Positions 55,884-64,000 of a stretch of DNA of 64,000 bases are shown here, one piece after another (position 1 is the stretch's first letter; the number at the start of each line of letters is the position of its first letter). The translations under genes were made by a program, and so were the position numbers. Origin of the DNA: Fistulifera solaris (Eukaryota > Bacillariophyta > Bacillariophyceae > Naviculales > Stauroneidaceae); NCBI GenBank assembly GCA_030295235.1, contig AP026142.1, positions 1 through 64,000 of the forward strand. The letters run 5' to 3'. The notes under the pieces are model-generated. The model did not search any database and was not told the DNA's origin. It saw nothing but the letters and a program-made list of their open reading frames with translations.

Positions 55884-56703
55884 CAAAACTTGCTCGTGTA
55901 TCGGTTTCGAGTTGAGGAAACTTCTTATTCCTTAAGTACTACAGAGTGAGTTTTGTATTGTGTATGGGTGTCCTTCTAAATAAAGTGATACCTAGGATGC
56001 ACGACCCCTTCCGTGTATTATTTGCTAAATGGCCTCAACGTTCAAACTACAGAGAAAAGTACTAGGTACCAGTGCGGGGGTTATCGGTTATCGGCTACAA
56101 GTATCGGCTGTACAACTACCTAGCTAACCAGCACCAGGTACAAGTACAAGGTAACTCAAAATAATTATCAAAGACATCGGCTGTTACGAAACAGTTAGAA
56201 GTTGTAGTAAATAAAAGTCCGAGCAATGCCGGATGCCGTATTGATATAATTAGCTTTGTCACACGTTCCACGCGAGACGCGAGACACACAAAACAGAAAC
56301 GAGACACAACACGAATTTGAGTCTGGTTTTTTAGTCACAAATTTTGTACTGAGTAGTTTCTATAGAGCAGCAGATCGAAACGAAGCGAAACAATCTATTA
56401 CTGGAGTATAATCTAAGTCTCCTGAACTGCTAACATGAAAATTTTTTTCTGGATCGTTCTTTTCATATCTACGATATCACGACAGGGTTCCGCCTTGAAT
56501 TACTCGAAAATTCCAAACACATCTGAAGTCCCTGCTCACTTAATTTCGTCGATTTTTGCTAGTTTTTGCAAGTTGTAATTGTCGCAATTATCCCTAACTG
56601 CTTTAGCAGTGCGCGCCTTAGTTGTTCATTGTTGGATATTATTTTTGGAATCTTGCTCTACCGCATTTTCTATACTTTGTAGTGGACACGTTGAAATACC
56701 TAA
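55884..56703. other. Divergent intergenic region, left part
   Basis: About 820 bases. Contains GTAC/TACC-rich and TATCGGTTATCGGC-type short repeats near 56060-56150, similar to those at 3.65 kb. No gene is recognised. With the dyad array to its right it separates two divergent genes. Confidence 0.5.
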
Positions 56704-57044
56704 CTCCCAGATTTTCTGGATACGACAAAGTACCACACCCCCAGATTTTCTGGATACGTCAAAGTACCAAATCCCCAGATTTTCTGGATACGACAAAGTA
56801 CCACACCCCCAGATTTTCTGGATACGTCAAAATACCAAACCCCCAGATTTTCTGGATACGACAAAGTACCACACCCCCAGATTTTCTGGATACGTCAAAA
56901 TACCACACCCCCAGATTTTCTGGATACGTCTAAATACCACCCGCCCCGGTTCTCAGGAGCACACTCCCAGATTTTCCGGAGACGTCAAAATACCAAACCC
57001 CCAGATTTTCTGGGGACGTATAAACCCCCAGATATTCTGGGGAC
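56704..57044. repeat. Ten-copy 34-bp-period array of the CCAGATTTTCTGG dyad
   Basis: Cores start at 56707, 56741, 56775, 56809, 56843, 56877 and 56911 (exactly 34 bases apart), then at 56967, 57001 and 57028. Spacers alternate between two forms (GACAAAGTACCACAC and GTCAAARTACCAAAY), so the true period is 68 bp for most of the array. The core is a 13-base dyad (arms CCAGA/TCTGG around TTT), and at 57001 it extends to CCCCAGATTTTCTGGGG. It lies 135 bases upstream of the GT25 gene. A related trio of elements lies at 27336-27414. Confidence 0.92.
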
Positions 57045-57178
57045 GTCTACACAGATGCATTTGTTTGTAGATGCGACGTGATGTTCCTTTTATAATATCG
57101 TTGCTGCTTCACTCGTTCTCTGCTCTTGTATTCTGATTCCCTTAAAAAGATGAAGTGACTCCTTTTGTTGTGCTAGAG

Positions 57179-60100
57179 ATGACACGAGATAATAAAAAGA
57201 ATCCAGCAAAGAAGCGCAAACGCGCTACTGTGCCTCCGCCGCCCTTGCCTTTGATACAATTGTTGCAATCGGATCCTTCTGTTCTTCAATACTTCCAAGC
57301 TTTGCAACAGAGCCTCGAAGAAGACGTCCAAATATGGAAGAACCGATATCTGGCGTTGCAAAATGAGCAAAAAGCGGCGAAGAAAACAGAGCAGGGTTCG
57401 AAAAGTAGCAACACAGTGAGCAATTCAAACAAAGCACGAAGACAAACACCCAACAAGACAGCAAACAACCCAAAAAACAACAATCAACATGAATCACTGG
57501 TCAGGGAAACGATAGATATTGAAGATTCTATGTTTGACGACGATTTGTCCTCGGATTCTGGCATGAACGAAGATGACGGTCATCATCGTGTTACTACTGC
57601 TGGTGTTCTGTTGCCAGATGAAAGTGATACAGACAATAATCAGAAGCAACAGCACCATCCAAAGAATCGATCACGAGAAGTGCAAGAGGAAGACGCACAT
57701 CCGAACGATTTGTTCAATCAATTAGAAGACAAAGATGTACAAATATTTCGCTTGTTGAAACAAGCGTATAACGATCTGGAACGGCTAGGAATATCTTTGA
57801 TTGAACTTCCTACAGATGTAGACGATGAAACGAACGAAATAATCAACGACGCACGAGAAGAAACTGATGGAGATATGAGTGCGGACGAGGTAGGCGAAGC
57901 AAACAATGAAGACAAGTCACATTCTGATAAAGACGCTCTTGATGCCAACAAGGATGAAGTAGAGACAAATTACGAGCCAGCAAAAGACAAGGTTGAATCC
58001 AACGAAACATCACCACAAGTGCCCATACGGGCGGAGGACAAAAAAATCATGGAAGAAATCAACCGCGCTTTACATGCCGTGACGCGATTGTATACAGAAA
58101 CATCGGAATGGGGTCCTTTCGCTTCCTTGAAAAGTCGTAATGACGAAAAGGGCGCGGTACCCGATCGACCTTGCTGGCAATGTCCAGATCATCCCGCGCA
58201 CGAAGCCAATGAAAGACTCTTTCGGGCATTGTTAGTAATGGATACATTTTTCGATCTTTCTTCTTCGCTTGGTAAATCAGACAAAATGAAACAATCAGAC
58301 TCTGCGGACGTTTACTTGGGGATGCAGCAACGAAAAAGCACGATTCAAACTTTGCTTTTGTTTTGGAGAAGCCAAATTCTCGAGGAAGGCCCCCGCACGG
58401 ATCGAGCCGCACTGCGTGAGTCGACGTTTCTTGTATACGACCCCCTTCACCAACAGGAGTCTACTTTTCCACAGAAGGGTATTATTGGCGGTTCTAAGAG
58501 CTGGATACGACTAGCTCATCTGGCGGAACGTACTTGGCAAAGCTCCTTGTTGACACAACTGTATTTGTCAAGAGATCAGGTTCAAGCCGCAGCGTCTTTG
58601 TTAATTGAGTACGTTCAAGTGACACTTCCATCGTTGCAAGACATGGAAGACTATCCGCAGCATCCTCCCATTTTGAGCTTGTTAGTCTTGGAGAGTATGA
58701 TGTTGTTAAACACAAAGACGCACAATAACTGGTTTCCTCAGTGGTGTCGGAATGAGTTGAAAGAGACATCCACGCATATTTTTCGGGTGCTTTCGTTGGT
58801 CATTGCCGTCTGCGGTTGGATATGGAAGCAGCGTATTCAAAGCCCCGATGATCGGATTCATGACGTGGCTTGGGTAGAATTTCAGTGCTTTCAGCGACTA
58901 TGTCAATCATTTTTGTTACGGTTACACATTCCATTTTCTATCGACGACGAAAAAGACACATGGCAACAAGCCAAGAATGTCGGACAACATCACCTGGATG
59001 AGCTCAATGCGTTAGATGATAGCAATGCTTCACCCTTTCTTTGTACGAGCAAGGCTATTTTGCGAATTTTGGTGGGTGAAATATATGCAGGCATGGACGA
59101 AACCTTGGAGCAACACAATCTGCTACCGAAAGTCGAGGCATTGCGTGAACTTCGAAACCGTCTACAATTTCCTGCTTCGAAGGACAGCAGTACTCCATGG
59201 AATCACGCGACGAATTCACTCGAAGATAGAGTATCCTCTTATCTCCTGATACTACAAAATATCATGCGGAAGGTACGAGAAGCAACGGACCAAGAGGAAC
59301 GTGTGAAACGGCTGACAACTGCGTTGACGGCAAGCCATTTATTGGCTGACGGAAGAAACGCGCTTCAAGCTGTTGAAATACTCGTGACATGCCCGCAACC
59401 ATTGTCTATGACGAATACATACCGACGAGCTTTGGATACTTTTGCAAAAATTGCTCAAGTTCCTGTCGTTCGTGTCATCAATTTGCAAAAACGCACGGAC
59501 CGGTGGCAGTGTTTTATGAATCAAGCAAGTTGTCAGAGACTCCTGGTCGTGAAAGCTGTAGCGTGTCTCTCTGATTCGAATAATAAAGGTACAGAGGAGG
59601 ATTGGGACTTTGGTGGTTATGCTATTGATGGAACGGGCCCAATGGTCGAGGCACAATCGCGACTGGAAGCCAAAGTAGGGTCGTTCGCTCGATTGAACAA
59701 ACTCGTCGCTCCAGAGTGGCGTCCTCACGATCTGAAAGCATTCGATCGCGGTGCCCCCAATCACGAATCCTTAGTCTTTGCATCGATGAGCGAAAAAGCG
59801 TGTGCCCTGTCGCACATCGCGAGCTGGAAAGGTGCATTGCGTTCTTTTGATCTGCTCGACAGAGAAACGTCAGACGTCCCTCTCTTGTTTCGACACCCCT
59901 CCAATATGACACGTCTGTTTAAAATCGCCGGCTTTGCTCAAGGACCACCGTTAATACGACAACGACAGCTATCACCTCCATCTCCTGTATGCGTGATTCT
60001 AGAAGACGATGCCATCTTGGTGGACCATTTTGCGGAGCGCTTACAATCACTCCTAATGGAACTCCCCCGCGACTTTCACATTTGTTGGTTGGGATACAGT

Positions 60101-60517
60101 CGTCCCAAATCGGCTCCAATTGTACCTTACACAAAACGTGTCGGCATTCCCACCATGTTATGGTACTTGACGGGTTATGTCTTGAGTGAAGCAGGTGCTC
60201 ACTATTTACTGAATGCACTCCCCGTCATAGGACCGGTCGACAGTTGGCTGGGATTAAAAACCACGACTACGAATTGGGACAACCGCTTTGGCGTCCAAGT
60301 GGGTGTCGGCACCCACGGTGGAAGTGGGACGGTGCAAACACCCAGTCGCAAGGAGCTAGGACAAATTCTGCAATTCCGTGCCTATTGTGCCATGAAACCG
60401 TTGGTCGCCCAACGTGTATCCACCACTTTGAGTGATACTAGGGGATCGAATCGAAACTGGCGACACTTTCGCGATTCGGATATTGAATATAGTGGGGATA
60501 AAGTGGCTTCGGCGTAA
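57179..60517 (+). CDS. GT25-type glycosyltransferase domain on a long N-terminal extension
   Basis: 1112 residues from ATG at 57179, intronless. Residues 1-110 are basic and low-complexity, and 110-300 are acidic (DDGHHRVTTAG, DEDNKSHSDKD type). A large helical region follows (~300-740). The C-terminal ~340 residues match glycosyltransferase family 25: VVRVINLQKRTDRWQCFMNQ, EKACALSHIASWKGALRSF, then the acidic VCVILEDDAILVDHFAERL and WYLTGYVLSEAGAHYLL with GPVDSWLGL. GT25 includes collagen galactosyltransferases and lipooligosaccharide enzymes. No signal peptide is visible, so unlike many GT25s it may be cytosolic or nuclear. Its promoter carries the 34-bp dyad array. Confidence 0.8.
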   Translation: MTRDNKKNPAKKRKRATVPPPPLPLIQLLQSDPSVLQYFQALQQSLEEDVQIWKNRYLALQNEQKAAKKTEQGSKSSNTVSNSNKARRQTPNKTANNPKNNNQHESLVRETIDIEDSMFDDDLSSDSGMNEDDGHHRVTTAGVLLPDESDTDNNQKQQHHPKNRSREVQEEDAHPNDLFNQLEDKDVQIFRLLKQAYNDLERLGISLIELPTDVDDETNEIINDAREETDGDMSADEVGEANNEDKSHSDKDALDANKDEVETNYEPAKDKVESNETSPQVPIRAEDKKIMEEINRALHAVTRLYTETSEWGPFASLKSRNDEKGAVPDRPCWQCPDHPAHEANERLFRALLVMDTFFDLSSSLGKSDKMKQSDSADVYLGMQQRKSTIQTLLLFWRSQILEEGPRTDRAALRESTFLVYDPLHQQESTFPQKGIIGGSKSWIRLAHLAERTWQSSLLTQLYLSRDQVQAAASLLIEYVQVTLPSLQDMEDYPQHPPILSLLVLESMMLLNTKTHNNWFPQWCRNELKETSTHIFRVLSLVIAVCGWIWKQRIQSPDDRIHDVAWVEFQCFQRLCQSFLLRLHIPFSIDDEKDTWQQAKNVGQHHLDELNALDDSNASPFLCTSKAILRILVGEIYAGMDETLEQHNLLPKVEALRELRNRLQFPASKDSSTPWNHATNSLEDRVSSYLLILQNIMRKVREATDQEERVKRLTTALTASHLLADGRNALQAVEILVTCPQPLSMTNTYRRALDTFAKIAQVPVVRVINLQKRTDRWQCFMNQASCQRLLVVKAVACLSDSNNKGTEEDWDFGGYAIDGTGPMVEAQSRLEAKVGSFARLNKLVAPEWRPHDLKAFDRGAPNHESLVFASMSEKACALSHIASWKGALRSFDLLDRETSDVPLLFRHPSNMTRLFKIAGFAQGPPLIRQRQLSPPSPVCVILEDDAILVDHFAERLQSLLMELPRDFHICWLGYSRPKSAPIVPYTKRVGIPTMLWYLTGYVLSEAGAHYLLNALPVIGPVDSWLGLKTTTTNWDNRFGVQVGVGTHGGSGTVQTPSRKELGQILQFRAYCAMKPLVAQRVSTTLSDTRGSNRNWRHFRDSDIEYSGDKVASA

Positions 60518-60726
60518 TTATTTGTACGGAGTAAAGAACATCTTCGTTTGCCTGTCTGTACATCCATCACCAGTGACGTCACATCTCGATACACGTGCGC
60601 CGCGAAAAAATGTGATGGGTGATGCAGGTGATGGGGTTTGGTAGTGATGTGTGTTGAGTGTTGACCATAAGAATTCGATTTTTAGCTCATCACAATCATC
60701 AAAAATCCTTTTTTCATCGAAGCAGA

Positions 60727-62454
60727 ATGACAGAAACCTCCTTTGATTCCGCCGTAGCCGCATTGTATTCTTCCGAGCATCAAGCTTCGACGGCAGAAGC
60801 GCTTGCGTTGACGGCACAACGACGTACCCAAACCATTTCGGATATGCGTATCTATATGCAACGAGTCGGTTTACTCCAGAACGGCAAAGCATTGCTATTT
60901 CAAAACAAGCGATTGATTCATATTACTGGAACCAAAGGTAAAGGATCCACGGCTTGCTTGTGTGAAACGATCATCCGCCAAGCGTACGGTTTACGGACCG
61001 GCTTGTTTACCAGTCCTCATTTGGTCGATATAAGGGAACGAATTCGTGTCAATGGACAACCCGTTTCAACCGAAGTGTTTGGGAAAGCTTATTGGACGTT
61101 GCGTCAAAAGTTGGAAGCTCATGCCGGAAACGAGCAAGATGCTTTGCCCACATTGCCGGGGTATTTTCGTATGTTGACTCTCATGGTACGTCACCCATTG
61201 AACAGGAAGAAGCAAGAACAACTAGTGACTCACTTAGGCACCGCTCTCGTTCATAACCAGGCTTTGTACATCTTTTCACATTACGAACCACCGATTGATG
61301 TGGTTATCTTAGAAGTAGGAATGGGGGGCCGATTCGATGCAACCAATTCACTGGATTTGGATACTTGGAAGTCGTACGCCTGTGGTATTACGAAGTTGGA
61401 TTACGATCATGTACGTGTATTAGGACATCGTTTGGAACAAATTGCTTGGGAAAAAGCTGGCATCTTTTTGAAAAACAAATTATCGCCTGGAACAGTACGG
61501 CCACCGGATGATGCTGGCGATGAGAGCGCGGAAGCTTCCGCTTCCAAAATGCAGAAGTCGACATCCGTAAAGGACGGCTGCTCATATTTTGCACTCGATC
61601 CGAAGAAAGCGTCAGTACAACATGTACTCGAGGAATGTGCGCTAGGCGAAAAGCTGTGCTTCGTGGCCGGATCGTATGAACGCGAGTTACCACCCGAGGC
61701 TCCCATCGGATTGGCCGGAAATCATCAGCGCGACAATGCGGAATTAGCCATGGCCTTGTGTCAAGCAGTGTGTGACGACAAGTCCGTGTCATCGACGCAA
61801 GTACATGCAGCACTCGCTCAGGCGAAATGGCTGGGTCGATGTCAAACCATTGTTTTGGAACCGAAGCTCAATATCCGTTTGGATGGCGCTCATACTGTCG
61901 AATCCGTCCACGTGGGGTTGGAATGGTTCGATCAAGTAGCAGAGCAGGGTGCGCAGCGTCATTTGATTTTCAATTGCAGTCACGAACGGAACCCAGTGGA
62001 ACTATTAGAACGGTTTGTTCCGTTGGGATTTCATTCCGTTTCGTTTTGCAAAGCCGACTCGGAGCGTCCGAGTGCGATACAAAAACCAAGTGCGAAAGCG
62101 TTACTACAAACTTGGCGATCTTCGAAACCGAAATCAGACGATAGCAACGGTGATGACAGTCAATACAGTCATCTTCCAGACCAACCCGAGGCCACATGGC
62201 AAGAGACATTGTGTAATATATGGTGTGTTTTAGAAAGGGAACTCCTTCTGAACAGCAATAAAGCAGTGGCAAGTGGCACCATGAGTTTGTCGGCTTCTTT
62301 GGATCGAATTCGACAATCGCTGAACGAAGACGAAGGCGCATCTGGCGAAGTGTTGATCGCTGGATCCTTGTATCTAGTCGGATCGGCCCTGTCGGCACTG
62401 TCTTGGAAAGAAACAGACGCGGAGGGAACATTGATGGCAAACGAGTCTTCGTGA
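60727..62454 (+). CDS. Folylpolyglutamate synthase / dihydrofolate synthase family
   Basis: 575 residues, intronless. It adds glutamate residues to folates, keeping them in the cell or organelle. ATG at 60727 is chosen because it gives the natural start before the conserved N-terminal helix. The ATP-binding loop is HITGTKGKGSTACLCE (about residues 66-81). TGLFTSPHLVDIRERIRVNG is the folate-binding block, and VVILEVGMGGRFDATNSLD and AGNHQRDNAELAMALCQA are both typical FPGS motifs. No clear targeting peptide. The 209-base gap to the GT25-like gene holds its promoter. The frame is clean. Confidence 0.93.
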   Translation: MTETSFDSAVAALYSSEHQASTAEALALTAQRRTQTISDMRIYMQRVGLLQNGKALLFQNKRLIHITGTKGKGSTACLCETIIRQAYGLRTGLFTSPHLVDIRERIRVNGQPVSTEVFGKAYWTLRQKLEAHAGNEQDALPTLPGYFRMLTLMVRHPLNRKKQEQLVTHLGTALVHNQALYIFSHYEPPIDVVILEVGMGGRFDATNSLDLDTWKSYACGITKLDYDHVRVLGHRLEQIAWEKAGIFLKNKLSPGTVRPPDDAGDESAEASASKMQKSTSVKDGCSYFALDPKKASVQHVLEECALGEKLCFVAGSYERELPPEAPIGLAGNHQRDNAELAMALCQAVCDDKSVSSTQVHAALAQAKWLGRCQTIVLEPKLNIRLDGAHTVESVHVGLEWFDQVAEQGAQRHLIFNCSHERNPVELLERFVPLGFHSVSFCKADSERPSAIQKPSAKALLQTWRSSKPKSDDSNGDDSQYSHLPDQPEATWQETLCNIWCVLERELLLNSNKAVASGTMSLSASLDRIRQSLNEDEGASGEVLIAGSLYLVGSALSALSWKETDAEGTLMANESS

Positions 62455-63323
62455 CCCAAAAAAGAGTAGACTTGAGTGATAAAGTAGACACAACTATGCG
62501 AGCAAACTAATCTCGCTCTAAACTCGTTCAAGACGTAGAAACTCATATTACGGTTGCTCTCTAAGTACAATAGCTTTGATAGAAGGTAAAGGAAAGAGCT
62601 ATTCACTATCCACAGTTACAGGGTCGGATTAGTTCTAACGATGGTATGATTGCATAGAAATAAATGACGTCCTCAAGAGACCGGGACTGAATATCATTTG
62701 AGTCCTTAAAAAGGTCGCCTACTCTTTGTATCATATTCGGAACAAAGGCCCTCAAAAACGTAGTGCATCGCATCGACCATGATCTCTTGTGAAATGCACG
62801 TTCACAAAACAAATGATAACGTTGGATTGGTGTATTGAAATCAACGGAACTATTTTCTTCGACTTTTTCTTTAGAAAGTAATCATCGTAATCGAAAGCGA
62901 ATCTGTCTGTTCTTCTGTCCTATCGATGACGTGCGACAAGCGGCAAGCTTCCACGAAGCGCACCGCATCGCCTTTCCGTTGCAATGATATCAAGGAAAAT
63001 TTCTGCTCACTAACCTTCACTACCCGGTACTTATCCGTTAAATATTGGCGCAAAGAGAACATGGAAATATCGAAACAGCCATGACGAAAAAAAATTGTTA
63101 GACAGTCACATAAGATCACTTATACTTTGAGAGAGGACCTCCTCTCGAACGGTTATAGCCTTCCCGGCGCGCACGCCTTGAGAATTTCGCAGCGGTCAAG
63201 ACCGCCGCTTCTCCTCTTTTCATCTCTCTCTCATTGACGTTGCTCTCTCATCCGTGGTAACTTCACTCGACTAGCTTCTCTTCTCTCATAACTTTTTTAC
63301 TTAACACAACAACAGATTGAATC
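62455..63323. other. Intergenic region, possible minus-strand coding trace
   Basis: About 870 bases. The minus strand has two protein-like open stretches (about 63119-62871, with FSLRQYLTDKYRVVKVSEQK, and about 62812-62606, with FVPNMIQRVGDLFKDSNDIQ) that I cannot join with a believable intron. The right ~150 bases (CT-rich, TCTCTC runs) look like the promoter and 5' leader of the sulfotransferase-like gene. Confidence 0.4.
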
Positions 63324-64000
63324 ATGTCAATGGCAATGGGAGCAAAGCTCCAATTGGAGCCGGGAAGTTTGCTAGAAACTCTTTACGACATTTACATTGG
63401 TATCGTCGTTGGAGCCAACCATTCGTTCTACATTGTCTCTCGTTGGTGGTACCTCAACCTCTTCCGACCCATTCTGCTGGCGTTTGGGATTGATTTGGGT
63501 GTCTTTGAGGCCAAACCGTCTGCAGGAACGAAAGAATCCTTGAAGGTGGTGGCCGTCGGCTTTGGCCGCACGGGGACGGTATGTGATTCGCGTCGCATCG
63601 TGTCCGTTTGAGTACCGGATGATAAGTCGAAAAACTCTTCTTCGTTCTTTTCGAACTTCATCTGTAACTCGAAAACGTCCTACGATGTCCTTTGCATAAG
63701 GAAATGACCTTTATGTTTGCTTTTCACCATGATAACGAATCGCTCTTGTTACTTTTCTTCACTTTGTGTTGACTTCAATGAATAAATGTCTCACACTCCT
63801 TTTTCATTCTCTACGTAAAGTACTCGCTGATGCTAGCACTCGATGAACTCGGTTTTCCGTGCTTGCACACGCAGCACTTGTACGAACACAGCGAGATTAT
63901 AGCCATGTGGACGAACAAAGTGTTTACACCTGCCGTAAAAGCGAAGCACGCTTCCATGGGCAAGCCGGATTTTCAACTCATTGTGGACCATGGATTCACG
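63324..64000 (+). CDS. Sulfotransferase-like P-loop protein, 5' part only
   Basis: Exon 1 63324-63578 (85 codons, phase 0), intron 63579-63820 (donor GTATGTG), exon 2 from 63821 past the window's right edge. The protein begins MSMAMGAKLQLEPGSLLETL with an amphipathic or membrane-associated N-terminal region (ILLAFGIDLGVF). The PAPS-binding loop then spans the splice junction: VVAVGFGRTGT/YSLMLALDELGFPC. That block is characteristic of the Sulfotransfer_4-type family. The substrate is unknown and the C-terminal half lies outside the window. Confidence 0.75.

Noticed and set aside
56704-57044. CRISPR array
   Set aside because: Regular spacing tempted, but the organism is eukaryotic and the 'spacers' are themselves two alternating repeated sequences, not unique; no cas genes are present.
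56579-57070. Open frames of 100-160 codons over the 34-bp array, with repeated QIFWIRQ / PDFLDTTKY / PRFSGYVK
   Set aside because: They are the three frames of one 34-base repeat (34 is not a multiple of 3), start without ATG, and lie in a promoter; repeat translation, not protein.
62606-63119. Two-exon minus-strand gene
   Set aside because: Both stretches look protein-like, but no donor/acceptor pair joins them and no start is convincing; recorded only as a trace.
1-64000. LTR retroelements, virus-like elements and tRNA/rRNA genes
   Set aside because: No long terminal repeats, reverse transcriptase, integrase or capsid-type frames, and no tRNA B-box with a cloverleaf or rRNA sequence, were recognised.

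Overview
The window reads as the left end of a nuclear chromosome from a diatom, probably a pennate one. The first ~450 bases are C-rich telomere repeat (CCCTAA)n. Genes have short introns (about 60-240 nt) and intergenic gaps are small. Several precursors carry a signal peptide followed by the AxA-F motif used for import into complex (secondary) plastids. The protein set also fits: a spondin-type secreted pair, an HSF, a GT25-like protein, a VWD protein and diatom-style PEP carboxylase. I cannot name the species from sequence alone.

Layout. 1-3850 is telomere plus a subtelomeric repeat of about 0.5 kb in three copies, each ending in a short internal telomere tract. From 3.85 kb to 16 kb lie pyruvate kinase, a SAM-methyltransferase-like gene, remains of a minus-strand gene, a myristoylated ankyrin/armadillo protein, the repair nuclease XPG (ERCC5/RAD2) and two minus-strand unknowns. 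16.6-19.1 kb holds a tail-to-tail pair of spondin-domain paralogues. 19.7-31 kb holds a purple acid phosphatase, PEP carboxylase, a secreted coiled-coil protein, a METTL21-type methyltransferase, a membrane glycosyltransferase-like protein and a heat-shock factor. 33-37.5 kb holds a VWD protein, a small cysteine-rich secreted protein and an F-box protein. 39.5-46.4 kb holds two small ORFs, an UNC93-like membrane protein, two unknowns (one plastid-targeted with a 13-nt exon) and a tandem pair of secreted paralogues. 47-56 kb is filled by two long disordered-protein genes that face each other. 57-64 kb holds a long GT25-type protein, folylpolyglutamate synthase and the start of a sulfotransferase-like gene.

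A feature that colours the whole annotation is that about a dozen otherwise well-conserved genes are broken by single-base gains or losses, nearly always in homopolymer runs. In several genes, undoing these gives an exact multiple of three and a full-length family member. I read most of them as uncorrected consensus errors of a long-read assembly rather than as pseudogenes, and I annotate the genes across them.

The most interesting items are: (i) a dyad-symmetric element (core CCAGATTTTCTGG) on a 34-bp period, found in two divergent promoters that each drive a glycosyltransferase-type gene; (ii) a long, probably plastid-targeted disordered protein with a K/E repeat and recurrent tryptophan 'sticker' motifs; (iii) a second disordered protein on the facing strand with a repeated R-x-x-S-[MI]-x-H-V motif; and (iv) secreted-protein paralogue pairs. 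No virus-derived or LTR element was recognised.
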